Shown: one piece after another, positions 34,153 to 42,603 of the stretch
Layout of the letters: each line of letters begins with the position of its first letter
Numbering within the stretch: the first letter of the stretch is position 1
Origin: Poriferisodalis sp965221945
GTDB taxonomy: Bacteria; Actinomycetota; Acidimicrobiia; Acidimicrobiales; Poriferisodalaceae
Assembly: GCF_965221945.1 (NCBI RefSeq)
Contig: NZ_OZ244925.1
Span: 2,914,001 to 2,978,000 of the forward strand
Length of the DNA: 64,000 bases
Direction of reading: 5' to 3'
The notes under the pieces: generated by a model
Seen by the model: only the letters and a program-made list of their open reading frames with translations
Databases searched by the model: none
What the model was told of the DNA's origin: nothing
Position numbers and translations under genes: made by a program

Positions 34153-35569
34153 CTCGAGGGCCTGTCAGGAATTTTGTGTAACCGGCCGTGATGGTTTTCA
34201 TCAGATGTGGTCGGCGATCCGGTCGCCGTAGTGGACGGTCAGTGTGTTCAGGATGGTTTTCCAGCCGTTGGTCTTTCCGGTCAGGTTGGTTCGGTTCTTG
34301 CGTCTGGCGGTGGCGACAAGGTAGAGGACTTTCATTGCTGCTTGTTCGTTGGGGAAGTGCCCTCGATGGCGCACTGCCCGTCGGAAGCGGGCGTTGAGGC
34401 TCTCGACGGCGTTGGTCGTGTACACGACCCGGCGCAGCTCGGGCGGGAACTCCAGGAACGGGACGAATTCGTCCCAGGCCTGCCGCCATGAGCCGATCAT
34501 GGCGGGGTAGGTGCCTTCCCAGTCGTCGGCGAAGGCCTCGAAGCGTGCCTCGGCGGCCTCGACGGTGGAAGACGTGTAGATCTCCCGCATGGCCTTGGTG
34601 ATGGGCCCCCAGTGCTTGGTGGATGCATACCGCAGGCTGTTGCGGACCATGTGCACCACGCAGGTCTGCACCGTGGCGTCGGGCCAGGTCGCCCGGATCG
34701 AGGAGGGCAGTCCTTTGAGTCCGTCGCAGCACACGATCAGCGCGTCGGCCAGGCCCCGGTTGCGCAGCTCGGTGAGCATCGTGGCCCATTGCTTGGCGCC
34801 CTCGCCGCCGGTCGGGCCCAGCCACAGCCCCAGCACGTCGCGTTCGCCTTGAAGATCCACGCCGATGGCGACATAGACGGGCCGGTTGGCGACCTGGGCG
34901 TCGCGGACCTTGACCACGATCGCGTCGATCAACAGCACCGCATACACGGCGTCGAGGGGCCGGTTCTGCCACACCGCCATGTCGGCCACGATCTCGTCGG
35001 TGATCTTCGAGATCGTCTCCCGGCTCACCGAGGTGTCATAGATCTCGGCGAGATGCGCCTGGATCTCCCCGGTCGTGAGCCCCTTCGCATAGAGGCTGAT
35101 CACATTCCCCGACAGGCCGTCGAGACGACGCTGGTGCTTGGGCACCGTCACCGGCTCGAAGGACCCCGCACGGTCCCGAGGCACCGCCAGATCAACCTCG
35201 CCGATCTCGGTTGTGACCCGCTTGGGCGTCGACCCATTACGAGAGTTCGGGGTCCCGCGGCCTTCCGGGGCGTGACGCTCATAGCCCAAATGCTCGGTCA
35301 TCTCGACCTCGAGACCGGTCTGGAGCACCTGGCGCACCAACCCGGTCAACAAGCCGCCGTCGCCGGTCAGCTCCACGCCCTCCGCGCGTGCCTGGGCCAC
35401 CAGATACTCGGCCCAGTCCTTCATCGCTGCATCGTCGGCAGCTTCGCTCGCCGGCACAGCCAGCACGTCATGATCAGTCACAGACATGATCCTTCCCAGC
35501 CCACAGCCCTCAGCTGCGGACCCTCAGATCACGCCCGATACACAAAATTCCTGACAGGCCCTAGCTCGA
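34150..35569 (-). mobile_element. complete IS256-family element with 8-bp target duplication
   Basis: Perfect 23-bp terminal inverted repeats lie at 34158-34180 and 35539-35561 (ends GGGCCTGTCAGG / CCTGACAGGCCC), flanked by the direct repeat TAGCTCGA at 34150-34157 and 35562-35569. One intact transposase gene lies inside. The perfect ends and duplication mean the insertion is recent. Confidence 0.95.
34201..35487 (-). CDS. IS256-family transposase
   Basis: A full-length 428-residue mutator-type transposase. Family segments include MTEHLGYERH, GNVISLYAKGLTTGEI, the first acidic region DAVYAVLLIDAIVVKV, the second around LIVCCDGLKGLP, TCVVHMVRNSLRY and VYTTNAVESLN with the final catalytic Glu. 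It moves the surrounding element by a copy-out mechanism that leaves 8-bp duplications, which are seen here. The frame is intact and should be active. Confidence 0.95.
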   Translation of the reverse strand: MSVTDHDVLAVPASEAADDAAMKDWAEYLVAQARAEGVELTGDGGLLTGLVRQVLQTGLEVEMTEHLGYERHAPEGRGTPNSRNGSTPKRVTTEIGEVDLAVPRDRAGSFEPVTVPKHQRRLDGLSGNVISLYAKGLTTGEIQAHLAEIYDTSVSRETISKITDEIVADMAVWQNRPLDAVYAVLLIDAIVVKVRDAQVANRPVYVAIGVDLQGERDVLGLWLGPTGGEGAKQWATMLTELRNRGLADALIVCCDGLKGLPSSIRATWPDATVQTCVVHMVRNSLRYASTKHWGPITKAMREIYTSSTVEAAEARFEAFADDWEGTYPAMIGSWRQAWDEFVPFLEFPPELRRVVYTTNAVESLNARFRRAVRHRGHFPNEQAAMKVLYLVATARRKNRTNLTGKTNGWKTILNTLTVHYGDRIADHI

Positions 35570-35605
35570 CGCCGACTGTGAACCAAACCGGGTTTCACTC
35601 AGGCT

Positions 35606-37300
35606 GTGCTTGACATGTTGTTGTGGGTTCCTAAGAATGGTCGGGTGTCTGAGGAGGTGTGCCGGTCGGCTTTCGGGGCGGGTGACGATTGTCGTGAGTA
35701 CAACGTCTATGTGGAGACCGCGGCGGTAGAGGCTGTGTGGCCTCCGGTTGATGGGTGGCCGGCTGGGGCTCAGGTCGGTCCGTTGGCGGTCAGCGTCGAG
35801 ATTGCGTTGAAGATCTTGGCTGACAGCTTGGAGGAGGTGGGCGGTCGGGCATATGTGAATGATGCGTCCAAGGCTGAGGCGGTCAGCCGTTGCGTGTGCT
35901 CGCTGCTGGGCGTGCTCGGCGATCTGGGTGCCACCGCCGGCGGGTTGCCTGCCGGGTTGGAGGGGTCGGTGTCACAACAGTCGGCTTGGGGTGACGTGAT
36001 GGGGTTGTTGGGGCGTGTCGCTAACGGGCCTCATTTGCGGTCTGGGCTGGTTGGGCAGTACGCGGTGGCGGTTGGTGCGTTGGGGTTCGATCTGGGCCTG
36101 GTGGCTGATGGGTCGTTGCCGGTGCTGGACTGGGACGGCTGGGTGCAGCCTCGTCGTGCTCATTCGCTGTATTCGCCGGATCGGCGTGACAGCTATGTCG
36201 AGGACCCGATTTTTGTTCGGGTTCATCAGGTGTGCGAAGGCGTGCTTGAGGCGATGCTGGTCGAGCTCGACAAGGTCGAGGCCGCTCTCTACGTCGCCGA
36301 CTATCAGGCCGCTGAGGGTCATGTGCTGATGGCGGCTCGGTTCGCTGACCCGTTCACGCACGCCATGGGGCTGCTCGGCGAGATGAGCCAGCTCGACTAT
36401 GCGCCGTTGCGGACCGCGTTGCGCGACGCGAGCGGAGCCCAGTCGGCCCGCGGCCAAGCACGCCGCCAGGTGGTGCGCGACCACTTCTGGCTGTTCGACC
36501 AGCAGCTGCGACACCGCGGCCTCGACAGTTTCACCGTGTTCGCCGACCCGGCTGCCCATGTCGATGAGTATCGGTTGTTGTCGGCGTTCAAGGTGCTGGG
36601 CCGCAGCGTCAACAACACGATGTCGACCCACGCCCACATGGTCTACAACGTGCTCGGATCAGCGGTGAACGGCACCCTGGGCGCTCGGGTGCTGTCGCTG
36701 GGACAGGTTGCTGCGTATCCGCTGCTGCGCGACATCACCAACGCGTTGGACAACCTGACGCTGTGGACGTCGCTGAGATACGCCCACCACTCAGGCATCG
36801 TCATCTTCGACCAGGAACGAACCCACAGCAACACTGACAAGTACGACATCGACTTGCCCGACACCGCATGCGACCGGCAGCTGATGAACACCGCCATTGG
36901 TGCCTATTTCGAGGCGATCGGCGATCACGACAAAGAGCGCTGGAAGCAGCTGTTCGCCGACCGGTTCCGGTTCGAGGACCCCAAGGGCACCAAGCCGTAC
37001 GTGACAGAGGCAAACCTGGACGTGTTCTTCCGCAACTTCCGGCAGCTGTTCCCCGAAGTCAACTCAACGGCTCATGAAGTGACCGCCACCGACCACCGGT
37101 CGGCGACCGTCAGGTGGGCTATCGAGGCGGACACGTTTCTCGGCGCCGGGATCACCGCTGCATTTGCGGGCACTGAGACGTTCTATTTCGACACCGCCGG
37201 CAAGATCGTTGCCGCGTTCGCGGACTGGGATCCGGCCGCGCTCGCTGAGGACCTGATGGACCAGTACCGGGCGCAGCTGACCGCCGCCCGCGCAGCTTGA
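35606..37300 (+). CDS. tryptophan 2,3-dioxygenase-like protein with C-terminal SnoaL-like domain
   Basis: A 564-residue protein from GTG 35606; the start is uncertain. Residues about 200-400 follow the TDO superfamily pattern: FVRVHQVCEGVLEAMLVEL, LRTALRDASGAQSARG (the xxSGxQS motif) and THAHMVYNVLGSAVNGTLG, where the His would be the haem ligand and NGT the substrate loop. Residues about 430-555 form a SnoaL/NTF2-like domain (IGAYFEAIGDHDKERWKQLF, then FRFEDPKGT). This fusion is unusual to me. It could oxygenate an indole-type substrate in secondary metabolism; function is inferred. The G+T-rich 5' codon use (many TTG and GTG codons) differs from neighbouring genes, and IS256 lies immediately upstream, so transfer is likely. 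Confidence 0.7.
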   Translation: MLDMLLWVPKNGRVSEEVCRSAFGAGDDCREYNVYVETAAVEAVWPPVDGWPAGAQVGPLAVSVEIALKILADSLEEVGGRAYVNDASKAEAVSRCVCSLLGVLGDLGATAGGLPAGLEGSVSQQSAWGDVMGLLGRVANGPHLRSGLVGQYAVAVGALGFDLGLVADGSLPVLDWDGWVQPRRAHSLYSPDRRDSYVEDPIFVRVHQVCEGVLEAMLVELDKVEAALYVADYQAAEGHVLMAARFADPFTHAMGLLGEMSQLDYAPLRTALRDASGAQSARGQARRQVVRDHFWLFDQQLRHRGLDSFTVFADPAAHVDEYRLLSAFKVLGRSVNNTMSTHAHMVYNVLGSAVNGTLGARVLSLGQVAAYPLLRDITNALDNLTLWTSLRYAHHSGIVIFDQERTHSNTDKYDIDLPDTACDRQLMNTAIGAYFEAIGDHDKERWKQLFADRFRFEDPKGTKPYVTEANLDVFFRNFRQLFPEVNSTAHEVTATDHRSATVRWAIEADTFLGAGITAAFAGTETFYFDTAGKIVAAFADWDPAALAEDLMDQYRAQLTAARAA

Positions 37301-37500
37301 CCATCTCGCCGTCGAACTCGCTGAACAGCGCGGACTGTGGAGCAACGTTCAGAGCCGATGAGCGATTGTCGTTTCCCCCAAGACGACGGCCACACCCCGC
37401 TGTCCGAGGAAGACCGCCAAGGCCTGCTGCGCGGCACTCGCAGTATTCAGTCGTGTCTCGATTGCAGCGAGTCGACTGAGAGCAGGAGGCTGAGAGCTTG
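37301..37500 (+). pseudogene. remnant of a second MloA/MloB pair
   Basis: Just after the dioxygenase gene the plus strand reads LAVELAEQRGLWS, matching the end of MloA (LAAEFQQRRDLWRAE), then a stop overlapping an ATG at 37360 that begins DDGHTPLSEEDRQGLLRG, matching the N-terminus of MloB (GDGHTLLSDEDRAGLLQ). The Fic domain is missing; the sequence turns into the 3' end of the oppositely oriented GNAT gene. Confidence 0.6.
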
Positions 37501-37983
37501 ACTGGAGTCTGTTGGCGTATCGTCCGCGACGACCGGACTAAAGCCTGCGTTCTGGTAGAGAGCTACCGCGGCAGCATTCGCAGGAAACACTTCGAGCGAG
37601 ATGGATCTCAGCCCGAGATCTCGGGCCCATGTGAAGCCATCTGCAAGCAATTGCTCTCCATACCCCCTGCGACGAAATGCAGGGGCTACCCACATGCCCC
37701 AGATAACTGCCTGTGCCTCAATTGGATCCAAGCCAATGCCCATCATGGCCTCCGCACGACCATGAACATCGGCCACAAAAACCGCACCAGGTCGGCCTGC
37801 GAATGATGCAAGCCGGCTACTCCACGTTGCGTTGTCGAAGGAAGCCTCGCGTTCGTAGCTCGAATCGAAGGCAGCGCCGTCACAATCCAACGCCAGCGAC
37901 CGAATGGATCGGTGTACGTCCACCTCCGACGCTTGCACTTCCCGCACGACCACGCCTCGCAACGTACCGAGCCGCATAGCCAT
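37447..37983 (-). CDS. GNAT-family N-acetyltransferase
   Basis: A 178-residue acetyltransferase. The acetyl-CoA-binding motif is clear: MWVAPAFRRRGYGEQLL (V.P..R..G.G..L), preceded by VFVADVHGRAEAMMGIG and followed by LRSISLEVFPANAAAVALYQNAGF, the typical C-terminal strand and helix. It acetylates an unknown amine, possibly an antibiotic or a protein N-terminus. It is a single gene, with its 3' end running into the MloB remnant. Confidence 0.85.
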   Translation of the reverse strand: MAMRLGTLRGVVVREVQASEVDVHRSIRSLALDCDGAAFDSSYEREASFDNATWSSRLASFAGRPGAVFVADVHGRAEAMMGIGLDPIEAQAVIWGMWVAPAFRRRGYGEQLLADGFTWARDLGLRSISLEVFPANAAAVALYQNAGFSPVVADDTPTDSSQALSLLLSVDSLQSRHD

Positions 37984-38343
37984 CTCCCAAGTCGTTTCTG
38001 GCGACCTCCATCGGTAGCTCCGACAGCTCGGTCATGATGGCCAAGTCGCTATAGCCACAATCACCAGTGAAGGTGACCAGTACGCCAGGAAGGCCGACAA
38101 TCGACGCTGACGATTTCAGTCATTCGCCAGCCCTGCGGGCGCCTGACCAGGGCTTGAGGGACTGTCAGGTCCAGTTCAGCCGCCTGACGGCCTGGCGCGT
38201 AGCGGCGGATCCGGCAGTCGTTCGCGGGGGAAATCCGACGGGCGCGCGTTGCCCTTCGGGATGTACCCGCTACGTCTCGCGGGCGGCCGAACTTTCCGCT
38301 TCCGGCCACGTTCGGGCGGTGCTTCCCCCGTTGTGGTCATGGA
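37984..38343. other. gene-poor stretch
   Basis: No convincing gene. On the minus strand near 38100-38150 the sequence PQGWRMTEIVSVD weakly resembles EPGWRLTEIGETI of the Panacea protein at 39051-39602, which may be a remnant of such a gene. Confidence 0.25.
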
Positions 38344-38568
38344 TCATTCTCGCATTTCTCGGGATGGGATGAATTCGAAGTACGACACGCTCTCCTGCTC
38401 GACCAGCACGCCAGTGCCCGTGGGCAGCAAGTCACCAGCGTTGTCCCGCAGCGGCGCGCCGGTGTCCTGGTCCAAGAACACGCCGAACGAAATGAACATG
38501 TTGAACGACGCTCCATTGGTGCCCACGTACGACTGCGGCTCGTTGAACTCGTAGCGGTCCTTGTGCAT
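38344..38568 (-). CDS. short hypothetical protein
   Basis: A 74-residue frame beginning HKDRYEFNEPQSYVG and containing GASFNMFISFGVFLDQDTG, then TGVLVEQESVSYFEF. The composition is that of a folded beta-rich protein, and the frame remains open upstream through EEPEWVGGLLTREHW, so the true start may be further upstream or this may be the end of a broken longer gene. No family recognised. Confidence 0.4.
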   Translation of the reverse strand: MHKDRYEFNEPQSYVGTNGASFNMFISFGVFLDQDTGAPLRDNAGDLLPTGTGVLVEQESVSYFEFIPSREMRE

Positions 38569-38628
38569 GATCCAATGCTCTCGGGTCAGCAGCCCGCCGA
38601 CCCATTCGGGCTCTTCGCGTTTTAGCGT

Positions 38629-38990
38629 GGAGTGAGGGTGTCGAGCAGGCTCCAGTCGGGCCGGCCGGCGTCGAGCAGGTCGGTGATGATCGGTCGTTCG
38701 GGCTCGCGGCGGATCGTGGCCGGAGTTTGTGGTTCAGTCGTTCGGGTCGTCCTCGATCATTCCCCAGTAGTCAGGATCGACCTCGTAGTCGGCGATCTCG
38801 ACGACACCTGGCTCCACGAGCACCCCAGCAAAGACCAGAGCGCCAAAGACGGGGTCGACAATGTGGAGGGTGCGGATCTCCGAGTGGAAGTCGAAGAGCA
38901 GGTTTTCGAAGTCCCGAAATCCGATGAGTGCGGCAGCGAGCGGTCCGGACCAGAATTCCCACTCCGACGGCCGTCCGGCTCCGCTTCGCT
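38629..38990 (-). pseudogene. broken minus-strand coding sequence, unidentified
   Basis: Without any start codon the minus strand reads SEWEFWSGPLAAALIGFRDF, then ENLLFDFHSEIRTLHIVDP, VFGALVFAGVLVEPGVVEIA and ends DYWGMIEDDPND with a stop near 38746. In another frame a second short piece, PIITDLLDAGRPDWSLLDTL, ends with a stop near 38629. Both look like real protein tails, but I cannot assign them. They may be the remains of a two-gene unit. Confidence 0.4.
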
Positions 38991-39050
38991 CAGGGCCCTA
39001 CGTTCTCGTGATCTTCTCGGCTGCGGCCTCGCCGACACGAACCTCGAACA

Positions 39051-39602
39051 TCAACCGGCAGTCACAAACCCGTATCGCTCCGCCACCGACTTGGAGAGCC
39101 GCTCGCTGGTCGGGGTCGCAGCCTGCGGGAAGTCGAGAAACGCTGTCGAGAACGGGATCGTTTCGCCGATCTCGGTCAGTCGCCAGCCCGGCTCCTGATG
39201 AGACAGCTCGCTGACTTGAGTTCCGGTCATCCCCTCAAGCTGGTCGAGCACATCCTCGATGGTCTGCATCTCCTCGGCGGTGAACCAAGTCAGATCTGCT
39301 GCGCGCTTGGGCACCAACCGGTGCTGAGGGCGGCCGAGGAAGTCCTCCTCAATCAACTCGGCCGCACCGGAGTCGACCAGCCGCCGCCGGACCGGAAGGA
39401 GCTGATGCGGTGCGGGGCCATGCGGGAGCTTCAGGAATTGACAACCCGACACCACTCGATGATGTCGCCGCAAGTGCGTGAACTCGACGAAGAACAGCAC
39501 CTTGTTGAGCTTCGTGGCGCCTCCAGCGCGGTCGCCCTGCAACCGAGACGAGACATGCAGCAGCAACTCGGCGAACTTGTCCTCGACGTAGGCGACATCC
39601 AT
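39051..39602 (-). CDS. Panacea-domain protein (SocA/DUF4065-like)
   Basis: A 183-residue protein from the ATG at 39602, chosen because the family begins here; the frame extends upstream but is not conserved. Panacea features: DKFAELLLHVSSRL, TKLNKVLFFVEFTHLRRH, FLKLPHGPAPHQL, and a C-terminal EPGWRLTEIGETI. Panacea proteins serve as broad antitoxins that neutralise varied toxins, and some are proteolytic adaptors like SocA. No clear toxin is adjacent; the upstream region (39603-39851) contains a repeat shared with 42.27 kb. A second Panacea protein lies at 40909-41625. Confidence 0.75.
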   Translation of the reverse strand: MDVAYVEDKFAELLLHVSSRLQGDRAGGATKLNKVLFFVEFTHLRRHHRVVSGCQFLKLPHGPAPHQLLPVRRRLVDSGAAELIEEDFLGRPQHRLVPKRAADLTWFTAEEMQTIEDVLDQLEGMTGTQVSELSHQEPGWRLTEIGETIPFSTAFLDFPQAATPTSERLSKSVAERYGFVTAG

Positions 39603-39670
39603 GGATTCACCGTACGAGAAGGGTGTGACGAACCATAAGAGCATCGGCCTTGCCGGATGGTGGGGTGTTG

Positions 39671-39697
39671 GGACGTTGGCCAGTTTCGTATCCGCAA
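39671..39697 (+). repeat. att-like direct repeat, left copy
   Basis: A 27-base stretch (GGACGTTGGCCAGTTTCGTA and on) about 81% identical to 42269-42295. The bases just before it (CCTTGCCGGATGGT) resemble the tRNA-proximal sequence GCTTGCTGGTTGGT of the copy at 42.25 kb, so it may be a worn integration boundary. Confidence 0.4.
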
Positions 39698-39851
39698 CGT
39701 TCAGGCTGCTCGAGGCGCTCCCGCAACACCCAATCATCACCACTGGAGGTGTCGGTGCCGCGGGAGTTCGCGAGGCGGCTCGGCAAATGCGTTCGTGTGC
39801 TGTCACCTCTCCTCGGTACGGTCACAACAGCACTCGAAATGGGCACCGGAC

Positions 39852-40688
39852 ATGACCCCCGACCTGACCACCGACATCGCGACCCGCACCGAGATCGGTC
39901 CCCGCGATCGCCAGGAGGACCGCGCCCGCGCTGTCGTGAACCCTGACGGATCGTGGATGATCGCTGTCGCAGACGGACTCGGCGGGCATCCGTATGGGGA
40001 CGAAGCCGCACAAGCGGCAGTCGACGCGCTGCCCGAGCGCATCGCCGATGTCGCCGAGATGACGGCCGCGTTCGATGCGGCGAATGCTGCGGCGTGGGCG
40101 CTGCGCCCAGAGATGCGCCCCCACAACGAGAGCGTGTCGTCGGCGATCGCGCTCACGACGCTGGTCGTCGCAGCATGGACACCCGAAGGAGGGTTGCTGC
40201 TGTCATGGATCGGGGACTCGATGGGATTCGTGGTTCCCCTCGGAGGCGGACCGGGTTGGCACAGCACCCCGCACAATGACCCGTTCGGGTTCATCAGCCG
40301 CTGCATCGGCATGTCCCGCGCCGACCAGGACCGCTTCGACCTGCCGTCCGGTGACGTGGATCATTTCGGTGACGATGTGCGCGGCGAGCGTGTGAATGGG
40401 TGGATCGAAGGCGGCGGCTTGCTGGTGGTGCTGGCCACCGACGGATTGTTCGGCCCGATCCTGGGCGCTCATGGCCGGGAGTGGTTCAGCGATGATCCCG
40501 ACGACAACAGCCTCGGCTTCGCGCTGCCAGCAGATCGACGCGGCACCGCCGCGGACGTGGCAGACACGCTGATGGACATCGCAGGGTTCGCGGGACTCCA
40601 GGACAACATCACGATCGCGGTCGCACGCATCACACCCGAGATCTCTGCGGACGCTGGCGATTCGATAAACAGCAGAGGCTTGAGATAG
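39852..40688 (+). CDS. PP2C-family protein phosphatase
   Basis: A 278-residue soluble PP2C-type Ser/Thr phosphatase from the ATG at 39852; the longer upstream frame is not conserved. Motifs in order: IGPRDRQEDRA (metal-binding Asp), IAVADGLGGHPYGDEAA, LLSWIGDSM, LLVVLATDGLFGPI and GLQDNITIAVARI. It would dephosphorylate proteins using Mn2+/Mg2+. PP2C enzymes also appear in defence and stress modules; here it lies between two Panacea genes, but no kinase is adjacent. It starts 155 bases after the att-like repeat. Confidence 0.8.
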   Translation: MTPDLTTDIATRTEIGPRDRQEDRARAVVNPDGSWMIAVADGLGGHPYGDEAAQAAVDALPERIADVAEMTAAFDAANAAAWALRPEMRPHNESVSSAIALTTLVVAAWTPEGGLLLSWIGDSMGFVVPLGGGPGWHSTPHNDPFGFISRCIGMSRADQDRFDLPSGDVDHFGDDVRGERVNGWIEGGGLLVVLATDGLFGPILGAHGREWFSDDPDDNSLGFALPADRRGTAADVADTLMDIAGFAGLQDNITIAVARITPEISADAGDSINSRGLR

Positions 40689-40821
40689 CGCCGCGAGGCT
40701 CCTACGAGATGGACGAACGGCGATACCCGGTCAGCTTGAGTCATTTCAGGGCCAACGATGCAGCTTCACGGGGTTGAATGGGCCGAGGAATACCCTGCGT
40801 TCACGGAAGCAGGAGACACGA

Positions 40822-40925
40822 TGGCCAAGAACGGCGACAATGGCGGTGGCCGGAACGGTGCCGCAAAAGGCCGCAGTCAGTTCCAGAATCCGAAGAACGG
40901 CAACTGGATCAAGCGCGACGCGTCT
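40822..40925 (+). pseudogene. truncated copy of the 56-residue conserved small protein gene
   Basis: Starting with AKNGDNGGGRNGAAKGRSQF the frame follows the paralogues at 42046 and 53566 until KRDAS, then departs where the 3' end of the Panacea gene at 40909 begins. The leader before the ATG (GAATACCCTGCGTTCACGG) matches the leaders of the other two copies. Confidence 0.65.
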
Positions 40926-41625
40926 CGTCGAGCAGGAGCCGGTTCGCTCGTCCTCGGGCCGTCCTCAATGGGTCCAAGATCTTCTCGCTGCATCCGCGCG
41001 GCGCTGGCTCGTCATCATCGGTGTGGCTGTCGAGCATCCGCTGGAAGCGGCGCAGCGTCGCGGATGCGTCCGGGACGGTGGGTGTCTCGTCGAGGTCGAG
41101 GATGACGTTGCGTTCCCCGCCGTCTTGAGCCTCTTGCATGGGAGCGGTCTCGTAGGTCAGGTTCTTGAGCTGGGTGGGGCTGAGGTGCCCGTATTCCGCC
41201 AGGATCGCGTCGAGGTGCTCAACGAAGCGATCTGCGCGCTCGGCTTGCTCGAATGCGAGCGGTGGGGCAGTTAGACGAAATTCCGGGCTGCCGAACAGGT
41301 TCAGGGTTGGCTTGACGCTGATCTCGCCCGCCGACTTCAACGCTTCCTCCACGCGGTACAAGTCTTCGGTGAACGGGCCGTGTTTCTGCCACAGCCACAC
41401 CACGCCTGAACCAGAGCGGCCGTCGTGCTCGATCGAGCGCAGGTCCGCCAGATAGAGGAGCTTCGCGACCTTCATACGCGTCATTCGCTGTTCACGAGCA
41501 GCCGCGAATCCCAGCAGTGTCTTCATGGCCGACGACGCACGCGCGACATCGGTGCTCAGACGGGCCACGAAGCTCAGCGTAATCGTCTCATGATGAGACG
41601 CCGCGACAGACGGATTCTCCGACAT
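40909..41625 (-). CDS. Panacea-domain protein
   Basis: A 238-residue protein from the ATG at 41625. It has the Panacea pattern RMTRMKVAKLLYLADLRSIE, VWLWQKHGPFTEDLYRVEEAL and YGHLSPTQLKNLTYETAPM. The C-terminal 40 residues are encoded across the boundary with the truncated small-protein gene, so the natural C-terminus may have been altered. The likely role is antitoxin or adaptor; the partner is not identified. The 310 bases upstream (41626-41936) contain no recognisable gene. Confidence 0.75.
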   Translation of the reverse strand: MSENPSVAASHHETITLSFVARLSTDVARASSAMKTLLGFAAAREQRMTRMKVAKLLYLADLRSIEHDGRSGSGVVWLWQKHGPFTEDLYRVEEALKSAGEISVKPTLNLFGSPEFRLTAPPLAFEQAERADRFVEHLDAILAEYGHLSPTQLKNLTYETAPMQEAQDGGERNVILDLDETPTVPDASATLRRFQRMLDSHTDDDEPAPRGCSEKILDPLRTARGRANRLLLDETRRA

Positions 41626-42045
41626 TTCGTTAGCTCCAGCCAATTCGGAGTGCGCTCGAGGTTGGGTCATGTCCCGCGGAGTCGAGACTCCTGCGTGCCG
41701 CAGCATCGGGCTCCGATGGCGTGCCGGGCTGCGTAACAGCCGTCCGAGGCTGTTGTCTTGTTGATGTCGGAATGGCCTGAACACGTTCGGGTCTCTCGGG
41801 TCGGGTGGGGTTCGGGGGGGCAGGAGACGCTGCGGGGTGAGGTCGCGAACGCTGCCACGGGGGTGTCACAACAAACCCGCGGAGCCGCAGACGTGCTGCG
41901 GTGTGCGGGGGTTGGCTGCCACGGCTGGGTGGATCGCTATTGCACGCCGACGTGAGGTGGACCGAATCGGCCCGGGATTGGGTGGGTGACGACATCAGTC
42001 GGATGAGTGGAGAAATACACTGAATTCACGGAGCCGGGAGGCACG

Positions 42046-42216
42046 ATGGCCAAGAACAGCGCAAAGGGCAGTGGCCGGAACGGTTCTGCAAGAGGCCGCA
42101 GTCAGTTCCAGAATCCGAAAAACGGCAACTGGACCAAGCGCGACGCTTCCTCGGGTCGATTCATGGCGATGAAGAGAGCTGGCGGACCGTTCAAGGGCCT
42201 GCGACGCGAGCACTGA
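42046..42216 (+). CDS. 56-residue conserved small protein (left intact copy)
   Basis: A basic 56-residue protein: AKNSAKGSGRNGSARGRSQF, QNPKNGNWTKRDASSGRF, AGGPFKGLRREH. It belongs to a widespread but uncharacterised family with the pattern GRSQ.xNP..G.W.KRD..tGRFM..K..G.PFKGVRKE. It is preceded by GGAGGCACG, a good ribosome site. Two further copies are in this window (40822, truncated; 53566). The Gly/Lys/Arg-rich N-terminus suggests nucleic-acid or ribosome contact, but no function is known. Confidence 0.75.
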   Translation: MAKNSAKGSGRNGSARGRSQFQNPKNGNWTKRDASSGRFMAMKRAGGPFKGLRREH

Positions 42217-42229
42217 GCAGACGCGAAAC

Positions 42230-42257
42230 AAGCCCCGGAGCTGGGCTCCCGGGGCTT
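42230..42257. terminator. duplicated hairpin identical to the initiator-tRNA terminator
   Basis: AAGCCCCGG and CCGGGGCTT form a nine-pair stem around AGCTGGGCTC, followed on the minus strand by TTGTTTC. At 53749-53776 the same hairpin lies directly downstream of the tRNA gene; here the tRNA is missing. Confidence 0.55.
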
Positions 42258-42269
42258 GCTGGTTGGTGG

Positions 42270-42603
42270 GATGTTGGCCAATTTTGTTTCCGCAGGTCAG
42301 ACGGGGTGGATTTTGGCCCTCGCCGCGGTCTCCACATTATTTTGGGCGAAACTCCACATTGGAAAAAGAGGACAGGCAGACCGCTCTAAGCCTGTGAGGG
42401 CCGATCAGACATCGATGATGCTCGCAGCTGTCTGATTCCATTCTGCCGATGATCGCACGTCCGGCCTCGGTTCCAAAGCTCGATTTGCCGATGCCGCCTC
42501 ATGGCTCGTCGGTGATCGGGCACACAACCGCTAGACACGGACCGCCGGCTCGTACGCGAGCCGATCATCGCCAGCATGACGCCGATGGGCAAGGAGACGC
42601 AGA
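42270..42603. other. gene-free boundary region
   Basis: It holds the att-like repeat copy (42269-42295), a short direct repeat CTCCACATT (twice in 42325-42360) around TTTTGGGCGAAA, and an AAGGAG ribosome site for the next gene. No other gene or RNA is evident. Confidence 0.4.

Larger units (their letters stand above)
41937..42269 (+). repeat. 333-bp direct repeat, left copy
   Basis: About 85% identical to 53457-53788. It contains, in order, the 3' end of the membrane-anchored protein gene (here frameless, LLHADVRWTESARDWV), the conserved leader, the 56-residue protein gene, the terminator hairpin and the last bases of the initiator tRNA gene as GGTTGGTGG. The tRNA itself is not present at this copy. 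Confidence 0.75.

Noticed and set aside
42325..42360. Possible CRISPR-like repeat (CTCCACATT twice)
   Set aside because: Only two short copies with no regular spacers; no cas genes in the window.
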